From the NCBI GenBank assembly GCA_003339415.1, contig PDHQ01000010.1, forward strand, positions 43,675 to 107,674: a stretch of 64,000 nt of DNA. Reading direction: 5' to 3'. Numbering within the stretch: position 1 is the stretch's first letter; every line of letters begins with the position of its first letter. The position numbers were made by a program, and so were the translations under genes. Source of the DNA: Ophiocordyceps camponoti-saundersi (nom. inval.). Taxonomy: Eukaryota; Ascomycota; Sordariomycetes; Hypocreales; Ophiocordycipitaceae. The notes beneath the pieces were generated by a model that was not told the origin of the DNA, did not search any database, and worked only from the letters and a program-made list of their open reading frames with translations. Positions 1 to 12,700 of this stretch are shown piece by piece.

Positions 1-1
1 G

Positions 2-214
2 GCCATCCAGCTCCTTCAGGATAGCCTACTCGCGGACAGCCCGTTCGCCGACGTCAACCTCTCCGATCCCGAGCTCGAGACGTCGATCCTCGTGCTGGAT
101 CAGGAGATTGGCAAGGCGGGCGAGAAGCTTCGGGCGGTCGAGAGGCGGAGGCCCGTTGGTAGGAGCGAGAAGCGGGATGAGATTGTGCGGCGATATGGCA
201 CGCCTGGCCTGTAG
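2..214 (+). CDS. 3' end of an unidentified gene (C-terminal 70 residues)
   Basis: An open frame runs from the window edge to a TAG stop at 212-214. It encodes a charged, helical-looking tail containing LETSILVLDQEIGKAGEKL, with Arg/Glu-rich sequence before a final YGTPGL. Codon use is GC-rich like the neighbouring genes, which supports real coding sequence. The start lies outside the window and I do not recognise the family. The heptad-like spacing of hydrophobic residues would fit a short coiled coil. The frame could also be only the last exon of a longer gene. Confidence 0.5.
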   Translation, partial: AIQLLQDSLLADSPFADVNLSDPELETSILVLDQEIGKAGEKLRAVERRRPVGRSEKRDEIVRRYGTPGL

Positions 215-1986
215 GGGTGTTGCCTGGCTGGCGGCTTGGAGTTGAGGATGTAGTGAGCTTCTGCAGGTTGCGGTAAGGTGAGTTTCCATCCGAATGACAA
301 GCCATCACCCGTCTTTATTCTTTCTCTGCACTTGTTTAACCAAACTCCGTCTTCACTCACAGTTGATACTGATGTCGAACTCGCAGGGACTTGCTATGCC
401 CTCAGTTTAGCATCAAATTGATAAACGCGGACAAGTGAACGATGGCTTGAATAGAGGTGAGAGCTGTCTAGTACAGTCATGATCCCACGGAAAGGTTCTT
501 CATGTCGTCTTTCAGTGGTACGCAACAGTTCGTGTTAACATTATTAAATTGTCGTTGCGCGATAGTCATCAACTGTGACATGAGAGCACAACAGTCGTCG
601 ACTTCCCACACAACCAGAGTTTCATCTGTAGTTCACCATCTATTGTCTTCCTCGTCCATCCAGCGTTCAAAGTCTAGAGGAACAAGAGCCGGTTCAAACT
701 TGCCTGGCAGTTAAGGAGACAGCAAGTAAAGTCTAGACCGTTTCCGCCCACCACAATCACCGTACCCCCCATCCATCCATCATGCTAGTCAGCCATGACA
801 ATTCCATCAAGACAGTTTCAAAGACGCCATCCTACACATGCTAGACAGACGGAATACACAAGACTGTCCTTATAGAGACCGGAACTCGTGCAGCCGGTGA
901 CGATCTAAGGCACTGAATGGATCATATCATCAACCACGCCGTCAAGGCCATTAGCCAAACCACAACTCAAATCCCATAAAGAGCCAACCCGCATCATAAC
1001 CAACACCATCAAGACCTAATCTCCCAGTAAGAAAAAAGCAACCCAAATCACCAAGCCTCAACCCTCAAGCAAAATCCCAACCTCAAAACCTCGATACCTC
1101 TAAAGAAACCCCTAAATTCCAGCACCGCTTTCAAGGACCGTAACTCAGCAACTAATAACCCCACCAATTCATAAAGATAAGCTAAGAAGAAAAGAAAAGA
1201 AACGCAACTAGTTAACGGATGGGAAAGAAAATGAGAGAAAATCGTTGAAATCCGCGTGCTGTGTTGGAATGCGTCTCACTTGTAAAGCCACGAGGATGAA
1301 GAGGATCGTAGAGGAAGCTTACCGTTTGGGGACAAGGGAGGAGGGAGAGGCTATAAGTGAAGAATGGCGACGAGGATGAGACTCGTTCTAGAATGAATCT
1401 TGTCATATACGTTCGTATCTCCATCTTCTTCTCACCATCGCCATCATCACCATCACCATCACCATCACCATCACCATCACCATCACCATATCAATCATCT
1501 TCCTCAACCAAGCAAGAAACTACAAACCCCATCTCCAAAACTCACAACCCCAAAAGAAACCCATTTCCCCCCAAAAATCAACGCCACCAAAAGACCCAAG
1601 AAAGAAAACCCCATAAGACAAGACAGTACACACAAGATTTCACACCCCCCCATCGCAAAGGCTCGCAACATGTCGCACTTCCTGCGCCACCATGATTTCT
1701 TCAGCCAAAAAAAAACCGCCCATTTCGAATCAGTTCTCTTTTAGCTTGGGAACTTTGATAAGAGAAGCCATTCTTGCTCTCTCTCCTCTTCCTCTCCTTC
1801 TTTTCCTCCCTTGATGCCAGACTCTTGCTCTTTCGTTCTTCTTCTTCTCTCCATCTTCCGCTGGATATATTCTCCTCTTGTTGAGATTTTCCAAGCTCAT
1901 CATAATCGTCGAGTAATCAATAATCGAAAAAGAGAAAAGACGAAAGAGAGAAAAAAGAAAAGGATCAAAGGAGGGGATGGGCAAGG
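215..1986. other. Intergenic region, pyrimidine-rich leader of the peroxidase gene
   Basis: No supported gene was seen. The region is A/C- and C/T-rich, contains a trinucleotide microsatellite near 1437-1489, and ends in a purine-rich stretch (about 1920-1980) directly before the peroxidase ATG, as expected of a fungal 5' untranslated leader. The short open frames here are low-complexity artefacts. Confidence 0.6.
1434..1490. repeat. CAT/CAC trinucleotide microsatellite
   Basis: Near-perfect tandem CATCAC-type units. One frame reads as poly-His and another as Ser-Pro repeats, but no gene signals surround it, so it is best treated as a simple repeat in a leader or promoter region. Confidence 0.85.
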
Positions 1987-3451
1987 ATGAGGCTCCTCGC
2001 AGGTTGTCTCTTGACGCTCTCTCTCTCCATCTCCTCAACCAACGCTTGGGACTGGTTTGGCTTGATTCCGGAGAATAATCCACCGGTGAACAAGGTTCTC
2101 AAAGCTGGTTTGCCAGATGGTGAGCAAGTCCCTGCTTCTCTCTTCCTCTCCCTCTGTCCTTCTCCTTCATCAACTGACCCTCTCCCTCCCCCCTTTTCTC
2201 CAATAGACTTCGTCAGAGCCTTCGAGGCCCGACAGCCACAAGACCAACACTTGTGGCAACGCCCACCACAAGGAGCAGGTAAGATACCCTCAAGCCCTCA
2301 TACCAAAACCCAGGCCGACGAAGCAAGAAGCCGAAGAAAGAAATAAAGCTGACCCAATGATAAGCTCGAGGCCCCTGTCCAGCCCTCAACACACTAGCAA
2401 ACCACGGCTACCTCCGAAGAGACGGCAAAAACATCACCCTCCCCGCCATCATCGACGCCGCCTTCGCCGCCTGGCTCCTCCTCCCGGACATGACGGGCCT
2501 CATCACCGCCAGAGGAATCTTCAACAGCAAGCACAACCTAGACCATCAGTTCAACCTCACGATGCCAGGCCACAAGTCGTGGAAGATGGAGCACGACTGC
2601 AGCTTCTCCAGGCTGGACAAAAAGGAGGGCGACCCCATCCCCTTCAGGGGGAGCGTCTGGATGTCCAGTCTCTTCGATCTCTTCGGGAACTCGGCCTGGA
2701 AGCTGTTCACCTTCCAGTCGACCCTCATCACCCCGCAGCTACTGGCAAAGGCAAAGGCAGCCCGCGTTCGAAACATGTTCAAGCGTTGCGAATACTCGGG
2801 CTTCGCCGCCGCCGAGGGCGCCCTCGAGATTGGCATGACCATCAGCGCCTTGCAGGAAGACAACAAGGGAGCGGCCAAGCTCAGCTATGTCAGAGGACTG
2901 TTTGAGAAGGAGAGGATCATCAGTGACGATGATGACAAGGATGTCGAGAAGCAGTTCACCGCAGGAGGCATCACCCAGACACTCAAGTTCGCCCAGGACG
3001 CACTGCAGACGAGCCCAACTCTGCAGAGAACATCGGACGTCGGTATAATCACCACCTCCGACGTGAGTTCCCGCTTCCAAATCCTCTCCTCTTGGATATC
3101 ACCCGAGTGTTGAGACTGACGACGGGGCAGGACATCTTGAGAATCATGAAGCCTTCCGACCCGAATCTCTTGATCCAGCTGAGAGGCATCATTGTTGAAG
3201 ATTTGGGCTATCCGGCTTACATGGTTGAAACAATCGACAAGCTCATCTTGAGGTCGCCGCCGCCGCCGCCTCCGCCGCCTCCACCACCGCCGCCGCCGGG
3301 ATTCGGGCCCACAGGATTCGGGCCGCCGCCAGGATTCGGACAGCCGGGATTCTCTTGGCGGGGCCAAGGCTTTCCACAACAGCAGGGCTTTCAACAGCAA
3401 GGCTTCTTCCCTCGAGGCAACCAGCAAGACGGTCGCCGTCGACGAGTTTAA
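1987..3451 (+). CDS. Secreted heme-thiolate peroxidase (chloroperoxidase / unspecific peroxygenase family)
   Basis: Four exons (1987-2119, 2207-2278, 2365-3062, 3131-3451) join in frame to 407 residues. An N-terminal signal peptide (MRLLAGCLLTLSLSISSTNA) is followed by RGPCPALNTLANHGY at about 70-84; the Cys of PCP (about C73) is the axial heme thiolate ligand in this family. A Glu-His-Asp motif (E144-H145-D146, in KMEHDCSFSR) is the metal and acid-base motif of chloroperoxidase-type enzymes. Members use hydrogen peroxide to halogenate or hydroxylate organic substrates outside the cell or in the secretory pathway. The C-terminus is odd: 14 consecutive Pro, then Gly-Phe-Gly-Pro and Gln-Gln-Gly-Phe repeats, which look like a disordered tail. 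The family call is secure, but peroxygenase versus haloperoxidase activity cannot be settled from sequence. Intron 2 was placed to restore the RGPCP motif. Confidence 0.88.
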
Positions 3452-3624
3452 GCATCTTCTGTGAGTCATTTAGCAAGTCATCTCATTTTCCATGTCTGGG
3501 ACAGTATAGGATGTCGATCAAAATGTCAGAAATCCAAAACAATTAGTTTTCATTCTCTTCTCATCCTTCTCCAACCTCCTTCTCCGACTTGTCTCTCCAA
3601 TTCGTAAAGAGTCCATGCCTCACA

Positions 3625-6093
3625 TCAAGATCTCAAGTCTGCAAATAGCATCTCCATGATGAACCGGCGTAGGCCGTCCTCCATTTCCAGCGCCTCCACC
3701 TGGCTGGCCCGCGCCGACTGGGGGCCCGAAAGAGCCACCGCTTCAAGATTCTCCTTGAGCCGCGTGGAAACCTCGGCATCGTAAAGAACCGGTTCCATAA
3801 GCGCCATCGGGTCGTTGACAGCCAGTTGCGGATCGCTCCCAAGCCACACTGTTGCCTGGGAGGTTGCCGCCACTTCTCCGAGCTCTACCAGGAGGCCGTT
3901 TTCTGCCTTCTTCACAACCGGGTCGATTGATTCATCTCCGATGCTAGCCTCTACACTGTCCTTGGCTGCCTTGAAGCCGAGCAGGCGAACCGTCCAAGTC
4001 CGGTGCGCCGGCAGGCCGTCTCCCTCGGTCGGGCCGATGGTGACTGTGCCTTCAGTCTGATTGAAGACGATAGGAGTCTTGATCCAATCTGGCTTGCTGC
4101 TCTTTTCCTTGCCCTGGTTCTCCTCCAGTAGTTCGAAGCGGCCATCGGCGCCAACGACAACGACAACTTCCAGCTTGTCCGGGTTTTCAGCACCGTTGCC
4201 TGGCTCAAGCTCGTCATCGAGCGGGACGATGGCGCCCTCCCACAAAAACACGGGCATTTTGTCAAGCGCGCGACTGAACCAAAGGGTCCTATCGCCATCG
4301 TATACTGCACCGAGGAAGAAGTCTACATATCTCCCAGGGGGGAGCCAGGCGCGTGTTGAGCCGAGGTGAGTCGAATTACGGCTGGTCGGGCTCGTAATCG
4401 GGGCCACCAGCATCTCAGACCCGAAGAAGTACTGGTTCGGAAACATGTAGGCTTCTTCTCTCTCCGGATAGTTCCAGTAAATAGGCTGAACCAGCGGCTC
4501 TCCGTTCAATTGATCGGCAGCGCGGGCATTCATGGTGTGCAGGTAGGGGATCAATCGATGACGCAGTTGCATAAAGGATATGACAACATCGCGCGGTCCC
4601 TGACCGGAGCCCGCCGGCAGCTTCCACGGCTCCTTGCAAACCCAGCGATTTTTCGTAGAGTGCAGTCGAAAGACGGGAGAAAAGACGCCAAATTGAACCC
4701 ATCTGGTCGTAAGATGGTCGTCTCGGCTCCCCAGCATATGGCCTCCAATGTCGTGGCTCCAGTACCCAAAACCGATGTTGCTGGCCGTGGCCGTGAACTC
4801 GGGCTGGAAGTTGAGCGATGCCCAAGAGACGACGGTATCGCCGGAGAAGCCAATCGGATACCGATGAGCCCCAGGACCAGCATAGCGAGAAAGGAGCAGC
4901 GGCCTTCCCGAACCGGTCCACTTGGCGTAATGGAAGTGGTTCAACATTGGCAGGGGATCGATGCCTGGCAACGTCGAATGCGTACCCTGCTGCCAATCCA
5001 CCCACCAAAAGTCTACGCCGTCGTCGCGCAGACTCTGGAGCAGAGGATCGAAATAGGCATTGAGAAAGGTTCGGTTAGCGATGTCGAAGGGAATCGTCCT
5101 ATCGAGAGAGGCATCGATATGCATCTTCTCGGCCACAGCGCGGTACTGATCCTCGTAAGGCTGGACGCCGTCAGCCGGGTGTTCGTTGAGCGTCACCTTG
5201 AGCTTTCGCTGGTGCAGCTTGTCGATGAAGGCGGGAGGGTCAGGGAAGAGATGCCGATTCCAGGTGTAACCAGTCCAGCCACTACCGCGATATTTGAGAA
5301 CGCGCTCGTCCTTGACGAGATGCCAGTCCATGTCGAGAACGGCGACAGAAAGGGGAATGTGGTACTTCTTGAAGGAATCCATGAGCTCGAGGTAAGAGTC
5401 GGCGCTATATTCGTAGTAGCGGCTCCAGAAATTGCCCAGGGCCCAGCGCGGCAGCAGTGGCTGCGGCCCGGAAATGCTGTAGAGGGCTTGAACGGCCTTG
5501 CGATAGTCATGGCCGTAGCAGAAGAGGTAGCCGTCCTCGCGGCCCGGGCCAGGTCGTCGAGGCGCGACAAAGCCATCATCGGTGAAAAGGAACGAGTCAT
5601 CGCGGAGGGGGGCAAAGCCAAGACGCGCGTTGATGCCGGGCTCAAGAGGAATTCTGCCATCGATGTTATCCAGCGTTTTTACCGTGCCGTTCAGATTCTC
5701 ATGCGTCTCGCCGAATCGCCAAGTAGTGCCAGTGTAACCGAAGATGACGACGTAGAGGCCGTACGGGGTGAACTCCTTCTTGTCATATGTCAGATGGAAG
5801 CGGGCGGTGATGATCTCCAGCTTGTCAGCCGTCTCATAAACCTGATACTCGGGCACCGCGCGATGGGCGTGACGAGCTGCGGCGAAGAAGCTAGGTCTGT
5901 CCTCGAAGACGCCGTCTGGCGCCCACTCGTAGCGCAGCAGGCCATCAGTGAGGATGGTGAAGCGGTACTTTTCGCCGGCGACGATTGGCGAAGCGGGAGG
6001 AGCCATGGCGGTGTCTGATTCAGCAGTGGTAGCTGCGAGAGAGCTTCGGTGATGGAGGAAGAGGAGGAGAAAGATGAGGAGAATCCGCGACAT
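3625..6093 (-). CDS. Secreted glycoside hydrolase family 31 (alpha-glucosidase/alpha-xylosidase type)
   Basis: A single uninterrupted frame of 822 residues. I chose the ATG at 6091-6093 because it opens directly into a signal peptide (MSRILLIFLLLFLHHRSSLA); the frame extends further upstream, but that part is low-complexity and poorly protein-like. Order: an N-terminal beta-sandwich region, then the TIM barrel with WWVDWQQG (nucleophile Asp about D366) and GFSGDTVVSW (acid/base Asp about D419), then the SHDIGG active-site loop and C-terminal beta domains. GH31 enzymes release alpha-linked glucose or xylose from oligosaccharides by a retaining mechanism. Substrate cannot be decided between alpha-glucosidase, alpha-xylosidase and transglucosidase. 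It converges tail to tail with the peroxidase gene, about 170 bp apart. Confidence 0.92.
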   Translation of the reverse strand: MSRILLIFLLLFLHHRSSLAATTAESDTAMAPPASPIVAGEKYRFTILTDGLLRYEWAPDGVFEDRPSFFAAARHAHRAVPEYQVYETADKLEIITARFHLTYDKKEFTPYGLYVVIFGYTGTTWRFGETHENLNGTVKTLDNIDGRIPLEPGINARLGFAPLRDDSFLFTDDGFVAPRRPGPGREDGYLFCYGHDYRKAVQALYSISGPQPLLPRWALGNFWSRYYEYSADSYLELMDSFKKYHIPLSVAVLDMDWHLVKDERVLKYRGSGWTGYTWNRHLFPDPPAFIDKLHQRKLKVTLNEHPADGVQPYEDQYRAVAEKMHIDASLDRTIPFDIANRTFLNAYFDPLLQSLRDDGVDFWWVDWQQGTHSTLPGIDPLPMLNHFHYAKWTGSGRPLLLSRYAGPGAHRYPIGFSGDTVVSWASLNFQPEFTATASNIGFGYWSHDIGGHMLGSRDDHLTTRWVQFGVFSPVFRLHSTKNRWVCKEPWKLPAGSGQGPRDVVISFMQLRHRLIPYLHTMNARAADQLNGEPLVQPIYWNYPEREEAYMFPNQYFFGSEMLVAPITSPTSRNSTHLGSTRAWLPPGRYVDFFLGAVYDGDRTLWFSRALDKMPVFLWEGAIVPLDDELEPGNGAENPDKLEVVVVVGADGRFELLEENQGKEKSSKPDWIKTPIVFNQTEGTVTIGPTEGDGLPAHRTWTVRLLGFKAAKDSVEASIGDESIDPVVKKAENGLLVELGEVAATSQATVWLGSDPQLAVNDPMALMEPVLYDAEVSTRLKENLEAVALSGPQSARASQVEALEMEDGLRRFIMEMLFADLRS

Positions 6094-6712
6094 GGCGAAC
6101 CACCTTGGATGCATGCACTTGACACGGCACGTGCCAGCTTCGGGGTTGGAGAAGGCAGTAGCTACTGCTGCTGCTGTTAAAAGGGAAACCGCAAGCCCGG
6201 ACGAGGAGAAGGAGCAAGCAAGCAAGCTACCTACCCGTAAATAGGTACTACGCATGAGGGATACTATTAATACTAACCTACCACTACCAGTAACTCCCCC
6301 CCTCTGCCGCCGTTCGTACGTACACATCTATGCGCAGATAATTGATTTTTGAGACACTCGCCCCCAAAGGCGCCGGTGAAAGGTAGCCCGTGTCCAATAG
6401 GCAATAGCCACTATCCATTCCTGCCGCCCTTGTGTCGTGTACCATGTATGTATGTATGTACAGCCACGATGACGATGCCGTGTAACTTCGGCACCGAGAC
6501 CCACTCCCGGAAGTGTGACCCTCGGCCGTGTCCGGGCGGGTCCGCCTTCTGGCCCGGACCGGTAACACCCTCATATAAGCAGCAGATCACAAACACACCT
6601 GTATATGTAGGATTTTATTCACTCTGCGATGCTACTCAAGAACAAGTCAACTCAGCTAACACACATACACATCAGGCAATATCCCCCGCCCTCTTCCTAC
6701 CCCGCCCTCTTC
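6094..6712. other. Intergenic: GH31 promoter and 3' flank of the DUF3638 gene
   Basis: No gene was seen. A TG/TA-rich stretch around 6443-6462 and GC-rich patches are present. The region would hold the GH31 promoter and the terminator of the large upstream-oriented gene. Confidence 0.5.
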
Positions 6713-9700
6713 CTACCCCGCCTCCGCCTCCCGCCCTCGCTTCGGCCGCGGCGAAAAGTCCTCTTCCTGCAGCACTAAGCCGTTCAGCATCTTCCCCACG
6801 TGCGTCTTGTCGATGCATCGGCCGTAATAGCGTATGTTCGTCATCAACACCTTCAGAAACTGCACAGGGCTCGTCTCAAAGTTGTGTCTGTACGCATGCA
6901 CCCGCCGTCTGCCTTCCGGCGGTATGAAGCCATCTACCCCGGTCCCAACGTCCATGTCCGACCCCCAGTGGAGGCACAAGTAATCCGCGGTGTCGATATA
7001 TTCCTCATAATTCGAGAAGTAAAGCTGTCCGGCAAACAGATTCAGCTGTATCACCAGTTTCGGCGGAAGCGGCACTCGAGTCGATCCCCCCGTGACGCGG
7101 TAAAGCCGCAGGTTATCTATCGCTTCGTGGCTCCTGCTCTGCCGCGGCGCATAGATATGCAGCGTCACATACTTCGAAGCCTTGATGAGATCGAATTGTT
7201 TCTCTGCCTCGTAAGGACTGATGACGATCACTGTAGTCAAATTCGCTTCCGCGTTGTGGCTCGTGAGCACCCATTCGACATTGCGCTGGTACCTGTCTGT
7301 CCCAGCTTGACGCGGCCGATCGTCCTTCAATGTATAGGCGAAGTCCAGGGACACTAAAAGTCCTTGAGGAAACTTGAGACCGTCGAGATGCTTCCTTGCG
7401 GAAGTGCTCTCGAGGGACTCGAATGCAGGGATCACACCAGTTTTTGGCACCTGTCCAGACTCGATGAACTGCTTAATGGGATTGGAAGTTCTGTGCGGAG
7501 CTGGCTGGACCGTTTCTGCGTGTTCCGTCTCGGGCTCTCGCTCGATTTCTGGCTGCAGCTGACGCTCCTGTTCCTCTTCAACCGAGCTGCCTGCGTCATC
7601 GCTCCCAAAGCCTTTGCACCGTTCCACGATGCGTTCCAGATCGCCGCTATTGCTGGGCAGGTTTGCAATGCTCGGCGGAGAGATGTAACCGGGACGATAC
7701 TGGCTCTCAAGGCTCTGCATCTCGTCTTCAAGAAACGCCTCTGCCAGGTTTTGATCCAGGCATAGTCTTCCATTGTATTGGCCTTGTTGCCAGAGAATCT
7801 TATGTCGTTCAAATCTCCGTCCCTGAGATGCCCACATTGCCATCGACAGCCTGATATCGGCCCAAGTCTCTGCAATAGCCCAGTCAAGGATGTGCAAGAC
7901 GCTTACTGGCTCGTAGGGTCCGATACTTTTACGGATGGCCATCTCAACCTCTTTCGGCAGGCAAAACACGACTGTCTGCCCTACGCCGAGCTTTCGCATC
8001 CTCATGCAAGCTACAGAATCATACGTTAGCATCTCTCGGTTTCTCATAAAGGCAATGTAGCATACCTTGCGTGAGCCTGTCCTTGGTCAACTTTGCTCCC
8101 AAGGTGACTGCCGCTCTGTGCGATGTCGGAAGGACCAAGTCCATGCCTCGTGTGTGGGATTGGTCCATGTATATCAAGCAGCGGTCGAGCTGTTTGCGGA
8201 ATGGCGACGTCTGCAGCGGCTCGACGCGACCGTCCTCTCGTTCAACAACAATAAGTTCGTCCCCGGCACTGCAGAACACTGCGGCTTCCGTGCTGTCATC
8301 CATGAGCTGAAGCCACTCTTCGGCCACCTGCTGGTTTGTCATCTCCAAAAACTGGGCGCCGACGTCGAGAATAACCCTGGGAGTGGGCTCCAGCTTCGCT
8401 AATTCCTTTAATAGCTCCTTGCCGCCCGCAAGTCCTGTCCGCAATACCGTGTTCTGATCCGAAAGGAGGTTTTTCAAGATGAGGGCATTCGTGTGTACTT
8501 GGCTGTCAAGATCAACCTGCTCCATTCCGAGTGGGAGCAAGTGTCGAGAGTCAATCGTCCCCGAAAAGGCCGTAGTGGGATTCGCCTTTTGACGACCAAT
8601 GTCCCAGCCCGAAGCACAAAGTCGTTTCGGGAAGCTTCTCATCTCTTTGGGAAACACGATGTGGGAAAGGAAGTAATCAGCGGCCGATTTCGAGTATCTC
8701 AGCATTGGGAACACCTCCCGAACGCATTGATGCTTGTCTCGGAGGTTCAAGCCTTCAAAAACGCGAAAGGACTCCGGCAGGCTTGGACAGTCCGACACCC
8801 ATTGACTGTACTCATCTCCGGCTATCGCCTCCGACTTGGACAGCTGATCGAGACTCAACAACAGATCGTCGTCTGGGACGCCGCCGTAGTAGTAGCAAAG
8901 GCAGGTGAGAAGAATCTGTATGTCAGGATTACAGAAGTCGGAGGGTGACGGCCTGTCCTTGGCTCGATACGGCACCGCGAGTCTCGTGCTCGGCTTGCGG
9001 TCAGGATCCAACCCAAAATCCACAGTCCAACGCTTGCGACCAAAGACAAACCAGAGAAGACCCCCGGCCATGAGTCCGCGAAGGAGCAAGAGGCCGTTCT
9101 TTGTGGCCTCGGTCCAAAATTTCTCCTCGACAGATTTGACGACTGACTCCTCCACGGTCTTGCACGTCAAATATTGACAGAATTCTTTTCTGGTCGCTTC
9201 CGGCTGATGGCCGATCCTCAAGCCTAGAATCCCTTGCTGAGAGATGTTCTCAGCAATGCGACGACATAGCACGAGGCTGGCCTTCTCTTCCAGGAAGCGA
9301 ATGCGTGGAAACCGGCCCCGATGCATGTCGTCGACTTCGATTGAGTTGGGCAACTCCCGCTCAACCTCCTTGGCGAACTTACTCACCAGTGCAAGTACTT
9401 GTTGACAGATTCCCCATCTATCAGGGGCAAACTCTACCGGTCGCTGATTGCCAATGGTATAGATGAGCTCAAATTTCGGCGAGAAATTCTCATCACTCTC
9501 GTCAATGATATCACGACCGTGCTTGTCCAGAAAATCGAGAGTTCTACCGAGTATTGAGCCCACTGCCTCGTCCTCTGGATTTCCAGACGTATGCTTGAGG
9601 ATTGCCATGAGCTGCAAGGAGAGAATGTGCTCCGGCTGAACAACGAGGATACCACAATCCTCTCTGCAGGCCTTGCATATGCTCTCAATGGCAAGGGCTT

Positions 9701-12700
9701 CATCCTTTTCGAGTTTGATGGCTCGTGCAAATGGCAGATGGTAAAGTCGTCTCCCCAAAAGTCCTCCCACGGTCGGAGCCAAGGTCTCGAGCATCTGTCT
9801 CGACTGTGGCTTTGCTACAATGACTCTTGCCAGACGAGATCCGTCGGCGACGGCGGCCGCTACCATCGGCAGAATGACAGAGCTCTTCCCGCCTCCCATG
9901 TGAAGCTGAAACGAGGCATTTTTCCCGCCTGGAGGATTCTTCATATTCGCAGCCACCTCCTTCTGTTCGGGCCTAATTCGAATTCCTCGGTCAATCTCTA
10001 GTAAGAGAGCATCTAGGTCCTCGAATTCCCTCAGCGATTGGTGGTTGCGAATCTCCTGCACCAGGGCACTCTCATCGTTCGCCAGTCGGACCATCCTCTC
10101 GGCTTGTTGCAGTCCACGGAGACTGATGCCCAAGAGAACTATAAAGTCTCTCGCTTGTGGCGACAGGAGCTCCCGGTTGTGGATGTTCAGTTGCTCCAGA
10201 GCCGTGCTTATAGTGATTCGCGGCCAGTGATGAGTCGAGGCCACGATAGCCATTGAGGACAGTTGACCTGAGGACTGCGGCTGATGGCCTGCAACGCGTT
10301 GGAGATTGTTCCAGACCGTGTCGAACAGACGTTTACACGTAGAGAGGTGCCTATCCAGCAGCTTTTGCAAATCCTCACCACCAGTTGCGAGCTTGTGGTT
10401 TTGCAGCTGTTGGCTCTGAAGATACTCGAAACTTGTCCCAAGACTTTCTGCGTAAGAGTGTTCGCTTCTCTTCACTGCTCTTTCACCAACTGATTCCAAG
10501 AGACCGAAAAGTCGAGTATTGTCAACTTCGGGATTGTCCGGTTGCGATCCGATCAAGGCTCGATGCAGAGACGAAATTTCTTCAAGTGCCGGCATAATCT
10601 CACCTTCTGAAGCATTGATGGTCGCAGCCGTCGTACTCTCCAATGCTTTGTTGATAGTGACAAAGCGCTCGACATTCCTGGGGGCACGTAGAACTTGACG
10701 TGGGCTTTGAAACTCCAAATCGTCGGCGCGATTTCCCGTCTCCAGCCTCGTCAACCTGTCTTCAATCTCTTTGAGATACTTGTGGTAGGTAATGTTCTCG
10801 TGACACGCTTGAAAGATGGTTTGCAACGTTGTCGTGGCTTTTTGGCGATTGAAAAACTTCATGTACGGCCGGAAATCTCCCGGGCACGAAGGAGGCGTTC
10901 TGCGGTCCGGAGACCACTGTTTTACCACCTGCTTCATCAGTTCTTCAATTGCATTGTCACAGTTGCGTCGAAATGTATCTTTGCAATCTTTCAAGTTAGT
11001 CGCATCCCGAAGCAGATTGTGTTCATTGTCCATGGTCTCAAAGTCTTTTAATGCTTTCTTCAGTTCCCTTCGCATGATAAGTCTTTTTGGAGAGGTGCCC
11101 TGTTCAAGGTCGAATCGCGAGCCCTCGGGAATGTCGACCTCGCGGACCTCTGACGAGGACACCAGACCCAGTAACGCCCGAGTTAGAGGTGGAGAAGAGT
11201 GCTGAGCAAAGGCGATGGTCGCAAACCAGAGCATCACATGATGTCGATTGAGTTCTTCTCGAAAGCTGCGCTTATTGAAAGCGTGGTGGTACAGAAGCCA
11301 TAAACTTGGGAAGATGCCTCTTGGATTTTCGAGCCATCTGGTGTCAAACCTGATACTCGAATCTGATCTGGAGAGGGTAGACGGAGGTCCGATCACGGGG
11401 CAGTGGCCAAAACACTTTTTCAATAAGTGATCGTTCTTGTTGCTCCTTGGTAGGTGCGTAAGAAGTCCTTTTCCAGGGTTCGCCAAAATTGAGCAGACCG
11501 TCAAGACGTTATTTGATCTTACCTCGAGACCTTCAAGTTCCCGGTAGTCGTACTCTCCGTCGTTCAAGAATGAGAGCCTCATGGAACTGAAGTTGCAGTT
11601 ATAAAAGGTGGAAGCCCGGGCCGCAAATCTACTCAAGAGACCGCCATCTCCGAAGTTCAACTCCGGGATTTTTGTAGACACATCGGAATGCAAAAAACGT
11701 GTCTCAGTCGCCTGTTCGAAGATGGACGTAACAACCGTAAGGAAACCCGGATGCTGTGATAGAGGGCTTAATAGTCTGTCCCATCCGGCAATGATTTCGA
11801 CTTTGTTCTCCTTATTCTTGGACTTTGGAAAGTGCCTTTTCGTCGTAAGTCCCGCGATCTTGCAAAGTGTATCGACGTTGTCGACTGTAAGAGAATCGAA
11901 GCTCGCGACTTCACCTCCTTGCAGGATTCGCAGTGCCTGTTCTGTCCCGGTCATATCCGTGAGAGGATCAGGCAGGCAGAAAGACGTCAAAGCGTGTAGA
12001 TGAGCGAGAAGGATCTTGCTCTCAAGACTTCCATTGCCGACGAGCCTACCCAGGTGATTGTCCATCTGATAAGCCTGAAGCCTTTTAACAGTGGCAAAGT
12101 CGACCTGGATAGAAATGTGTCCAGGAAATGATTCTTTCTTGTACGTCGATCCTTCAGGAATGAGCACCATGCGAGAAGGCAGCAAAGAGGGAGACTCGCC
12201 TTCTTTGCGGAGCACCAGAAAATTGCGCAAGCCGACCAGGGTTCCTGCTTTTTGGTTGGTGTCAACCATCATTCCTCGGTATTGCCGGCATTTCCAGTGA
12301 GAAGAACCTATCTGCATGCTGAAGTCGAGGCTAAAACGCTGTATATGCACCTGAATCTCACTCTTGTGCGGCCGGTAGAAGACGTGGATGCCGTCAGGTT
12401 CTTCCAGGACGTTGAACAAAGCCACGGCTTCCTTTGCTGTCGGGCTAGAACAGCCGATCAACTGCAGACCCCCGCCATGTAGATGCCAGAATGAATTCGA
12501 TTTCGTGAGTCTCAAGTTCGTCTCTTGAGCTTCCCAAGGGTTGCTCTTGGGGCGGAACTCAACGGTTCTGTCCTCGTGGCTGTAGAAATGGACATAGTCG
12601 GAGGAAAAGCTGCGAGGCAGGGATTCGTGAAAAACATGTGGAGGAATCAGATCAAAAATAGAACCGTTCGCTTCGGTTTGTAGCTTAAGATTTGCCATGC

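Noticed and set aside
1357..1744. Poly-His and Ser-Pro-rich frames over the CAT/CAC microsatellite
   Set aside because: The amino-acid runs come only from the simple repeat. No signal peptide, intron logic or conserved sequence supports a gene.
4366..6018. 550-codon open frame on the plus strand opposite the GH31 gene
   Set aside because: It lies entirely antisense to a gene with clear catalytic motifs; its translation has no recognisable domain, and long antisense frames are common in GC-rich coding DNA.
6094..6327. Longer N-terminus for the GH31 protein
   Set aside because: The extension would place the clear signal peptide inside the chain, and its composition is low-complexity.
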